From positions 1-20,228 of the forward strand of contig JANOBJ010000339.1 in the NCBI GenBank assembly GCA_031411575.1: a stretch of DNA of 20,228 bases. The letters run 5' to 3'. The DNA comes from JANOBJ01 sp031411575. GTDB lineage: Bacteria > Pseudomonadota > Gammaproteobacteria > Burkholderiales > Burkholderiaceae_C. Positions 14,768-20,228 of the stretch are shown here, in pieces. The translations under genes were made by a program, and so were the position numbers. Numbering within the stretch: the first letter of the stretch is position 1; every line of letters starts with the position of its first letter. The notes beneath the pieces are model-generated. The model saw only the letters and a list, made by a program, of their open reading frames with translations, was not told the DNA's origin and ran no database searches.

Positions 14768-15362
14768 GGCGCCGTCCATTGCCCGCAGCGAGCTGATCAT
14801 CGGGGGCCAGAAAAGCGGCAAGTCGCGCCGCGCCGAACAACTGGCGGTGCAGTGGCTGGCTGCGGCGCCGGGGCGCCAGGCGGTGCTGATCGCCGCTGCC
14901 ACCGCCGGCGATGACGAGATGCGCGAACGCATCGCGCGGCACCAGCGGGATCGCGCTGAGCGTGTGCCCGGCCTGCGTTGCGTCGAAGAGCCGCTGCACC
15001 TGGCGCAAGCCATTGCCGCGCACAGCGCGGCCGACACGCTGGTGGTGGTGGATTGCCTCACGCTGTGGCTGACGAACCAACTGATGCCGCTGACGCCTGT
15101 CGAGCCGATTTTGGAGTCAAATCGTGCTGATGTCCTCATCGGCGGGTCATTGTTTGCTATGATTATAGGAGCAATTGCCAACGCACCCGGGCCGCTGGTA
15201 CTGGTCAGCAACGAGATCGGCCTGGGCGTGATTCCGCTCGGGCGCGAGGTTCGCGGTTTTGTGGACGCGCTCGGCCAGCTCAACCAGCAGGCGGCGGCGG
15301 TGTGCGAGCGTGTCACGTTGATGGCGGCCGGCCTGCCGCTCACGCTAAAAGGGCGGGCATGA
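14760..15362 (+). CDS. cobU: Bifunctional adenosylcobinamide kinase/guanylyltransferase CobU (CobP)
   Basis: The 200-residue cytoplasmic enzyme phosphorylates adenosylcobinamide and transfers GMP to it to form adenosylcobinamide-GDP, the first step of nucleotide-loop assembly and of cobinamide salvage. Visible are the P-loop GGQKSGKS (residues 15-22), the RHQRDR histidine region (from about 60) where the guanylylated His lies, Walker B VVVDCLTLW (95-103) and the family C-terminal core LVSNEIGLGVIPLGREVRGFVDALGQLN. Residues 116-141 (PILESNRADVLIGGSLFAMI then IGAIAN) are encoded by an inserted dispersed repeat and have no counterpart in the family core I know. CobU is about 180 residues in enterobacteria, so the insertion of about 24 residues explains the extra length. 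ATG 14760 overlaps the previous gene by 8 bp. Confidence 0.92.
   Translation: MAEAPSIARSELIIGGQKSGKSRRAEQLAVQWLAAAPGRQAVLIAAATAGDDEMRERIARHQRDRAERVPGLRCVEEPLHLAQAIAAHSAADTLVVVDCLTLWLTNQLMPLTPVEPILESNRADVLIGGSLFAMIIGAIANAPGPLVLVSNEIGLGVIPLGREVRGFVDALGQLNQQAAAVCERVTLMAAGLPLTLKGRA
15105..15175 (-). repeat. TGCTATA-type dispersed repeat, copy 2, inside cobU
   Basis: Read on the minus strand this is the closest relative of copy 1: ATAGCAA (15160-15154) through TCGG (15108-15105) aligns without gaps, about 45 of 56 positions identical. Its hairpin part is imperfect (TTGCTAT, GATT, ATAG, two extra bases, GCAA). The element lies inside the cobU reading frame without a stop or frameshift. It shares GGGTCATTGTTTGCTAT with copy 4. 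Confidence 0.78.
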
Positions 15363-16231
15363 CGCGGCGACTGCGTTCGTTCATGGTGGCTTGCACGGCA
15401 GCGCTGGTCGCACTGGCGACGGCCGCGCAGCCGGTCACCGTCACGGACGACCGCGGCACCACCGTGCGCCTGGCCCAGCCGCCGCAGCGCATCGTGAGCC
15501 TGTTGCCCTCGATCACCGAAACCGTTTGCGAGCTGGGTGCCTGCGCCCGTCTGGTGGGCGTGGACCGCTACTCCAACTGGCCGTCCAGTGCCGCGCGCCT
15601 GCCGCGCCTGGGCGGGCTGGACGACGCCAATGTGGAAGGCATCGTGGCGCTGAAGCCCGACGTGGTGCTGCTGGCACGCTCGGCGCGCATCATCCAGCGG
15701 CTTGAATCGCTGGGTGTGCCGGTGGTGGCGCTCGAACCCGACAACATGCCCGACGTGCAGCGCGTGCTGCGCACCGTCGGGCAACTGCTCGCGGTGGACG
15801 ATGCCGATCGCGTCTGGCGCGGCATTGACGCCGGCATCCGCGCGGCGGCCCAGTCGCTGCCGCCTGGCGTGCGGCGCACCCGGGTGTACATTGAGGTCAG
15901 CAGCGTGCCGTACGCTGCCGGTGAATCGTCGTTCATCGGCCAGGTGCTGGCGCAGCTGGGTGCGCAGAACGTAGTGCCTGCTGCGCTCGGGCCTTTTCCC
16001 AAGCTCAACCCCGAGTTCGTGGTGCGCGCCAACCCCGACGTGATCATGGTGAGCGACCGCACCTCGACGGCGCTGGAGGCGCGGCCGGGCTGGGCTGGCA
16101 TCCGGGCGGTGCGCGAGCGGCGCGTCTGCCGCTTCACGCCGGACGAAGGCGATGTGCTGGTGCGCCCCGGCCCGCGCATGGCCGAAGGCGCGCGGCTGAT
16201 GGCGCGCTGTCTGCAACCCGTGTCGCGTTGA
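15359..16231 (+). CDS. btuF: Periplasmic cobalamin-binding protein BtuF
   Basis: The 290-residue protein is the periplasmic binding component of the BtuCDF vitamin B12 importer. The start ATG forms an ATGA overlap with the cobU stop (15360-15362), and the N-terminus is a signal peptide (RSFMVACTAALVALATAAQP). The mature part has the helical-backbone binding fold shared with BtuF and siderophore receptors: RIVSLLPSITETVCELGA, GLDDANVEGIVALKPDVVLL, ESSFIGQVLAQLGAQNVV and the C-terminal EARPGWAGIRAVRERRVCRF. The position directly before btuC and btuD supports the assignment. Two BtuF-fold proteins occur in this operon; this is the exported one. Confidence 0.9.
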   Translation: MTRRLRSFMVACTAALVALATAAQPVTVTDDRGTTVRLAQPPQRIVSLLPSITETVCELGACARLVGVDRYSNWPSSAARLPRLGGLDDANVEGIVALKPDVVLLARSARIIQRLESLGVPVVALEPDNMPDVQRVLRTVGQLLAVDDADRVWRGIDAGIRAAAQSLPPGVRRTRVYIEVSSVPYAAGESSFIGQVLAQLGAQNVVPAALGPFPKLNPEFVVRANPDVIMVSDRTSTALEARPGWAGIRAVRERRVCRFTPDEGDVLVRPGPRMAEGARLMARCLQPVSR

Positions 16232-16246
16232 CGCTGCCGCAATCGC

Positions 16247-17263
16247 ATGGAAGAAATCGCACGCCGCAACCGCCAGAGCCTGTGGCTCGGCGCGGGGCTG
16301 CTGCTGGCCAGCGTGGCGCTGGTCGCTCTCGGCGCCGCGGTCGGCAGCACCGGGCTCGACAACCTGTTTCGTACGGCCACCGACCCGGTGGCCCAGCAGA
16401 TCGTGTGGGACATCCGCGTTCCGCGCACGCTGGGCGCGTGGCTGGCGGGCGCGCTGCTGGGGTTGGCTGGCGCGGTGGCGCAGGGCTTGTTTCGCAACCC
16501 GCTGGCCGACCCGTATCTGCTCGGCAGCGCCTCGGGCGCATCGCTGGCGGTCGCGCTCGCGCTGGTGCTGTTCGGGGTGTCGCCGTTTGCCACCGAGTGG
16601 CTGGTCCGCGTCGGGCTGACCGGCGTGGCCTTCGCCGGTGCCACCGTTGCCGTGCTGCTCACGCTGGCGCTGGCGCGGGGTGCGCAGCAGACGCTGCGCT
16701 TGCTGCTGGCCGGTGTGATCGTGGGTGTGGTGCTGGGCGCGATCAGTTCGCTGGTGGTGCTGCTTGATCCGAATGTGATGCAGGCGATGCAGGCTTTTCT
16801 GCTGGGCTCGACCAGCTTTGTGGGCTGGTCGGCCTGCGGTGTGATGGCGCTGGTGGCGCTGCCGTGCCTGCTGCTGGCCGGCCTGCTGAGCCACGCGCTT
16901 GACGGCCTCACGCTGGGTGAAACCACCGCCCTCAGCCTGGGCCTGCCGCTGGCGCGCATGCGGCTGGCGCTGGTGGGCGTGCTGGCGCTGGCCACCGGCG
17001 CAGCGGTGGCGCAAACCGGGCTGATCGCGTTTGTCGGGCTGGCGGCGCCGCACCTGGTGCGCTCGGTCGTCAAGACCACCCACGGCCGGCTGATCACGCT
17101 GTCTGCCTTGATGGGCGCCGTGCTGCTGTGCGCGGCCGATCTGCTGGCGCGCGGCCTGCTGGCGCCGCAGGAGCTGCCGGTGGGCGTCTTGACGGCGGTG
17201 CTGGGCGGCGGCTACCTGCTGTGGCTGATGCGACGGCGCGGCGTGGGGAGCGCGCCAGCATGA
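16247..17263 (+). CDS. btuC: Vitamin B12 ABC transporter permease BtuC
   Basis: The 338-residue inner-membrane protein belongs to the FecCD/BtuC family with about ten membrane helices, and forms the translocation channel of the BtuCDF importer as a dimer. Hallmarks are DIRVPRTLGAWLAGALLGLAGAVAQGLFRNPLADPYLLGSASGAS (residues about 55-100), where the RNPLADPYLLG segment is diagnostic, and GLIAFVGLAAPHLVR (from about residue 258), the L-loop that contacts the ATPase. It starts 15 bp after btuF and overlaps btuD by four bases (ATGA). No Shine-Dalgarno is obvious before ATG 16247. Cobalamin rather than siderophore as substrate follows from the riboswitch, btuB and cobU context. Confidence 0.92.
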   Translation: MEEIARRNRQSLWLGAGLLLASVALVALGAAVGSTGLDNLFRTATDPVAQQIVWDIRVPRTLGAWLAGALLGLAGAVAQGLFRNPLADPYLLGSASGASLAVALALVLFGVSPFATEWLVRVGLTGVAFAGATVAVLLTLALARGAQQTLRLLLAGVIVGVVLGAISSLVVLLDPNVMQAMQAFLLGSTSFVGWSACGVMALVALPCLLLAGLLSHALDGLTLGETTALSLGLPLARMRLALVGVLALATGAAVAQTGLIAFVGLAAPHLVRSVVKTTHGRLITLSALMGAVLLCAADLLARGLLAPQELPVGVLTAVLGGGYLLWLMRRRGVGSAPA

Positions 17264-18075
17264 ACGCCCGCAACCATGTTCACGCGAATGTCCGTGGTGA
17301 AATTGCTATAAAAAATATAGCAATAGATGTCCAGGTGGTGCGGACAACACTGGGAAATGCCGAGATTTTGCACGGTGTGGACCTGTCCCTGGCCGCCGGC
17401 CGCTGGACCAGCATCGTCGGGCCCAACGGCGCCGGCAAATCGACCCTGCTCAAGGTGCTGGCGGGCTTGCTGCCGCATACCGGCACGGTGACTTTGCTGG
17501 GCCAGCCGCTGGCCGGGCTGCCGGCCCGCGAGCGCGCGCAACAACTCGCCTGGCTGGGCCAGAACGAGACCAGCGCCGACGACCTCACCGTGTATGACGT
17601 GGCCATGCTCGGCCGCCTGCCGCACCAGGGCTGGCTGGCCGCGCCAAGCGAGGCCGACCGCGCCATCGTCGAGCAGTCGCTGCGCGCCACGCACGCGTGG
17701 GACTGGCGCACCCGGGCTTTGGGTGAACTTTCGGGCGGCGAACGCCAGCGCGTGCTGCTGGCGCGGGCGCTGGCGGTGCAGGCGCAGGTGCTGCTGATGG
17801 ACGAGCCGCTCGCCAACCTCGACCCGCCGCACCAGGCCGACTGGCTGCGGATGGTGGGCACGCTCACGGCGGCCGGCAAGACGGTGGTGAGCGTGCTGCA
17901 CGAAGTCACGCTGGCGTTGCGGGCCGACGAGGTGGTGGTGCTGGCGCAGGGCCGCGTGGTGCACCAGGGCGCCAGCGGTGACCCGGCCACGCATGCCACG
18001 CTGGAGCGCGTGTTCGAGCAGCGAATCGCCATCCACGCGGTGGCGGGGCAGTGGGTAGCGCTGCCGCTGCTGTAG
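17260..18075 (+). CDS. btuD: Vitamin B12 ABC transporter ATPase BtuD
   Basis: The 271-residue cytoplasmic ATPase powers the BtuCDF importer. In order: Walker A GPNGAGKST (54-62), Q-loop near Gln101, signature LSGGERQRVLLARALA (157-172), Walker B VLLMDEP (177-183), D-loop ANLDPP, and switch His214 in VLHEVTLAL. The N-terminus is unusual: a dispersed repeat (17302-17350) encodes part of residues 15-30, including IAIKNIAIDVQVVRTT. Repeat-encoded IDVQVVRTTLG lies where ABC ATPases normally have their first beta strand, so the repeat may have replaced or supplied this element. ATG 17260 is coupled to the btuC stop by a four-base overlap. Confidence 0.92.
   Translation: MNARNHVHANVRGEIAIKNIAIDVQVVRTTLGNAEILHGVDLSLAAGRWTSIVGPNGAGKSTLLKVLAGLLPHTGTVTLLGQPLAGLPARERAQQLAWLGQNETSADDLTVYDVAMLGRLPHQGWLAAPSEADRAIVEQSLRATHAWDWRTRALGELSGGERQRVLLARALAVQAQVLLMDEPLANLDPPHQADWLRMVGTLTAAGKTVVSVLHEVTLALRADEVVVLAQGRVVHQGASGDPATHATLERVFEQRIAIHAVAGQWVALPLL
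17302..17350 (+). repeat. TGCTATA-type dispersed repeat, copy 3, inside btuD
   Basis: The hairpin is the best of the family: ATTGCTATA (17302-17310), five A, TATAGCAAT (17316-17324), 9-bp perfect arms. The following 26 bases match copy 1 (about 27 of 34 positions identical from ATAGCAA onward, including GGACAACA), then similarity stops. The element is AT-rich within a GC-rich gene and keeps the btuD frame open. Confidence 0.72.
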
Positions 18076-18077
18076 AG

Positions 18078-18096
18078 GAAAACGGGGCTCGTTTTC
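18078..18096 (+). terminator. Candidate terminator hairpin after btuD
   Basis: GAAAAC (18078-18083), loop GGGGCTC, GTTTTC (18091-18096) starts three bases after the btuD stop and ends in TTTTC. The stem is short and only moderately stable, so its function as end of the B12 operon is tentative. It lies in the convergent gap facing the LysR gene. Confidence 0.4.
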
Positions 18097-18109
18097 AAGC
18101 CTTTTGATG

Positions 18110-18158
18110 CTGTGGTGCTCGTCCCCGGGTCATTGTTTGCTATAAATATAATAGTGAA
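18110..18158 (-). repeat. TGCTATA-type dispersed repeat, copy 4 (degraded)
   Basis: Read on the minus strand, ATAGCAAACAATGACCC (18143-18127) is identical to copy 2 at the same place, then similarity fades. The hairpin part is degraded (TTTGCTATA facing ATAATAGTGAAC). It sits in the 122-bp intergenic gap between btuD and the convergent lysR-type gene. Confidence 0.65.
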
Positions 18159-18197
18159 CGGCGTGCGCTCTGGCGGCAGCATCAGCCCGCCGCTGGC

Positions 18198-19091
18198 TCA
18201 CTGGCGGTAATGCGCGCACAGCGTCTCGATCAGCGCCCGGGCATAGGCGGGCAAGGCGGTCTGGTCGCGCACCAGGATGTAACGCTCGCGCACGCTCCAG
18301 CTGTCCGTCAGTTCGACCAGCGCCAGCCCCATGCTCTCGCGGTTGCGCCGTGCTGCGCTTTCCGGAACGATGCCCACACCCACGCCGGCGCCGATCATGC
18401 GGCACATCGCGTCGAAGCTGGACAGCTGGATGCGCAGTTTCAGCGGCTTGCCCAGCTGGTCGGTGATCTGCGCCAGGAAGGTCTGCAGGGTGCTGCCCTG
18501 CTGCATGCCCACTGCGTCTTCGTCCAGCGTCTCGGCAAAGGCAATGCGCTTGCGCCGCGCGAAGCGGTGGCCCCGCGCGGCCACCAGCACCAGCTGGTCG
18601 GTGCTGAAGTGGATGGCCTCCAGGCCCAGCGTGTCCACCTGGCCGGCCACGATGCCCAGGTCGGCCCGGCCGTCCAGCACGCCGCGCGCGATATCAGCGT
18701 TCGGTTTTTCCTGAAGGTCCACATTGACCTTGGGGTTGGCGGACAGAAAGCCCGGCAGGATTTCCGGCAAAAAATCGGTCACGGCCGTGGTGTTGGCAAA
18801 CACCCGCACATGGCCGCGCAGGCCGCCGCCGTACTCCTGCAGATCGGTGCGCAGTTGCTCGCTCTGGCGCAGCACCCCGCGTGCATGGTGCAAGAACGCT
18901 TCGCCGGGCGGCGTCAGCCGCACGCCTCGGGCCTCGCGGTAGAGCAGCGGCAAGCCGGCCTGCACCTCCAGCGCCTTGATGCGCGCGCTGGCCGCCGCCA
19001 GCGACAGGTGCTGGCGCGCAGCGGCGCGCGTGAGGTTGCCTTCATCAGCGGTCAGGACAAACAGACGCAGGTCGGTCAGGTCAAAATTCAT
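18198..19091 (-). CDS. LysR-family transcriptional regulator
   Basis: The 297-residue protein has the N-terminal winged helix-turn-helix of LysR regulators (LTDLRLFVLTADEGNLTRAA, then ARQHLSLAAASARIKALEVQ, and REARGVRLTPPGEAFLHHAR) and a C-terminal effector domain with the usual type II periplasmic fold (RGHVRVFANTTAVTDFLPEI, GRADLGIVAGQV, MIGAGVGVGIVPESAARR). The start is ATG 19091; an in-frame upstream codon at 19118 is less likely. It is divergent from the Bug receptor gene at 19227, so it most probably controls that gene in response to a carboxylate. The intergenic region has a LysR-type dyad (TTC-N9-GAA at 19122-19136). Confidence 0.92.
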   Translation of the reverse strand: MNFDLTDLRLFVLTADEGNLTRAAARQHLSLAAASARIKALEVQAGLPLLYREARGVRLTPPGEAFLHHARGVLRQSEQLRTDLQEYGGGLRGHVRVFANTTAVTDFLPEILPGFLSANPKVNVDLQEKPNADIARGVLDGRADLGIVAGQVDTLGLEAIHFSTDQLVLVAARGHRFARRKRIAFAETLDEDAVGMQQGSTLQTFLAQITDQLGKPLKLRIQLSSFDAMCRMIGAGVGVGIVPESAARRNRESMGLALVELTDSWSVRERYILVRDQTALPAYARALIETLCAHYRQ

Positions 19092-19121
19092 GTGGGCAGG
19101 ATAGCTGTTTCGCGTCAAGCG

Positions 19122-19136
19122 TTCGGAAATTCAGAA
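19122..19136. promoter_or_regulatory. LysR-type binding-site candidate in the divergent region
   Basis: TTCGGAAATTCAGAA has dyad symmetry (TTC-N9-GAA) and fits the T-N11-A pattern of LysR-regulator boxes. It lies 30 bases before the lysR start and about 90 before the Bug receptor start. Confidence 0.4.
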
Positions 19137-19176
19137 GGCTTGCTACCGAAATGCGTGATTGCCATTTGCCCCGCAA

Positions 19177-19193
19177 GCGCCGACCATCGGCGC
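19177..19193. repeat. Short perfect palindrome in the Bug receptor leader
   Basis: GCGCCGA (19177-19183), CCA, TCGGCGC (19187-19193) is a 7-bp perfect stem with a 3-base loop, 34 bases before the start codon. It may be a protein-binding site or leader hairpin; there is no T-run. Confidence 0.4.
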
Positions 19194-19226
19194 ATTCCCG
19201 ATCAAGACACCCGTAGGAGACACCGC

Positions 19227-20120
19227 ATGCTGCCATTCATACCCCGCCATCCGTCGCGTCGCGCGCTGGTGGCGCTGACGCTCACCGGTCTGGCCCTGGT
19301 GGCCGCGGGCCCGCTGGCGCAGGCGCAGACGGCGTACCCCAGCCGCCCCATCGTGATGCTGGTACCGCAGGCCGCTGGCGGCACCAACGACATCGTGGGC
19401 CGGCTGGTCAGCCAGAAATTGGGCGAGGTGCTGGCCAGCCCGGTGGTGGTGGAAAACCGGCCCGGCGCCGGCGGCAACATCGGCACCCAGGCCGCGGCCA
19501 AGGCACCGAAGGACGGCTACACCCTGCTCATGACCATCAGCAGCAGCCAGGCCATCAACCCGGCGCTGTACAAGAACGCGGGCTTCGATCCGGTCAAAGA
19601 TTTCCGGCCCATCAGCCTGATCGGCGCGGTGCCCAACGTGCTGCTGGTGAATCCGTCGTTCCCCGCCAAGTCGGTGTCGGAGTTGCTGGCGCTGGCCAAG
19701 GGCAAGCCCGGGCAATACCAGTACGCCTCGGCCGGCAACGGCACGCTCAACCACCTGCTGGGCGAAATGCTCAACAGCATGGGCGGCATTCAGCTGCAGC
19801 ATGTGCCCTACAAGGGGGTGGCGCCGGCGCTCAACGATGTGCTCGGGGGTCAGCTGCCGCTGCTGTTCGCCAGCCTGCCGTCGTCGCTGGCGCACATCAA
19901 GGGCGGCAAGCTGCGCGCGCTGGCCGTCAGCGGCGCCACCCGCTCGGCCGTGCTGCCCGATGTGCCGACACTGGCCGAGACGGTGCCCGGCTACAACGGC
20001 ACGCTGTGGATCGGCCTGTTCGCGCCGGCTGGTGTGCCCTCAGAGGTATTGGCCAGGCTACAGGACGCGATGGGCAAGACGCTGGCCGCCAAAGATCTGC
20101 GCGACAAGCTCGAGCAGCAG
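19227..20120 (+). CDS. Bug/TctC-family periplasmic receptor (3' end replaced)
   Basis: This is a third TTT receptor in the window, a periplasmic carboxylate-binding protein. ATG 19227 has AGGAGA at 19215-19220 at an ideal 6-base distance and starts a signal peptide (RRALVALTLTGLALVAAGPL, cleavage after AQA). Mature family motifs are PIVMLVPQAAGGTNDIVGRL, VVVENRPGAGGNIGTQAAAK, HVPYKGVAPALNDVLGGQLP and VPGYNGTLWIGLFAPAGVPS. Authentic sequence runs to about LRDKLEQQ (20120). The frame stays open to the window edge, but the last 36 codons are the reverse complement of a sugar-ABC ATPase, so the normal C-terminal 30 or so residues are missing. It is divergent from the LysR gene, its likely regulator. 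No tctAB is nearby. Confidence 0.88.
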
Positions 20121-20228
20121 CACGCGCGGCTCCATCGCGAGCCACTTCGCGAGCGCGACCTTCTGCTGGTTGCCGCCAGAGAGGAACTGCACGAACTGCG
20201 ACAGGTTCGGCGTTTTCACCCCGAGCTG
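20110..20228 (-). CDS. Fragment of a sugar ABC transporter ATPase (RbsA/XylG-like)
   Basis: Read on the minus strand from the window edge, the 39 codons encode QLGVKTPNLSQFVQFLSGGN then QQKVALAKWLAMEPRVLLL. LSGGNQQKV and LAKWLA before a Walker B strand (RVLLL) are diagnostic of the C-terminal ATPase domain of ribose/xylose/galactose-type importers, where LSGGNQQK is the ABC signature. The expected Asp-Glu-Pro after LLL is replaced by sequence of the Bug receptor, so the gene is cut at about 20112. It is a fragment with no relation to its neighbours in this window. Confidence 0.8.

Noticed and set aside
14672..17083. An 803-residue minus-strand open frame, and a 509-residue one at 15568-17097, opposite the B12 operon
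   Set aside because: Composition is dominated by His, Arg, Gln and Ala (or Ser, Thr, Arg), with no recognisable domain. They are antisense readings of the cobU–btuF–btuC genes, which have strong family motifs; long antisense frames are common in GC-rich DNA.
1..20228. Search for CRISPR arrays, tRNA/rRNA genes, transposases, integrases, toxin-antitoxin or phage genes
   Set aside because: None seen. The only repeats are the edge fold-back, the four dispersed TGCTATA elements and small hairpins; the dispersed copies are not regularly spaced and so are not CRISPR.

Overview
The window looks like a GC-rich betaproteobacterium of the order Burkholderiales, probably Comamonadaceae-like. The signs are three Bug/TctC-type periplasmic receptors, a tripartite tricarboxylate transporter (TTT) operon, a zapA–6S RNA arrangement, and a family of short TGCTAT…ATAGCA repeats of the kind I associate with that family. 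This is an inference from gene content, not a database match.

Layout. 1-808: 3' part of a class V (serine/alanine-glyoxylate type) aminotransferase, preceded by a 94-bp perfect inverted repeat that looks like a fold-back artefact at a contig end. 903-3226 (+): an orphan Bug receptor and an orphan branched-chain-amino-acid-type ABC binding protein. 3285-10767 (-): a long leftward cluster of TauE/SafE permease, then tctC, tctB, tctA, a fumarylacetoacetate-hydrolase-family enzyme, a ketopantoate-reductase-family enzyme and an oxalate-CoA-ligase-like acyl-CoA synthetase. tctA and the next two genes abut or overlap, which suggests uptake of a carboxylate or keto acid coupled to its activation and breakdown. 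10875-11656 (-): a zapB-like coiled-coil gene, zapA and 6S RNA. 11722-18075 (+): a cobalamin riboswitch followed by a tightly packed B12 operon, btuB, a signal-less BtuF-like gene, cobU, btuF, btuC and btuD. 18198-19091 (-): a LysR regulator, divergent from a third Bug receptor (19227 on, +).

In the B12 operon the riboswitch would shut the operon down when cobalamin is plentiful. BtuB moves corrinoids across the outer membrane, BtuF/BtuC/BtuD move them across the inner membrane, and CobU activates adenosylcobinamide for nucleotide-loop assembly, so this is a transport plus salvage unit.

The most unusual signals are: (1) a four-copy dispersed repeat family, with two copies inside genes and in frame (in cobU and at the N-terminus of btuD); (2) chimeric structure at both ends of the window, a fold-back on the left and, on the right, a receptor gene joined through about 10 bp of microhomology to a fragment of a sugar-ABC ATPase on the opposite strand; (3) a BtuF paralogue without a signal peptide inside the B12 operon. 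I found no CRISPR array, tRNA, rRNA, transposase or phage gene.
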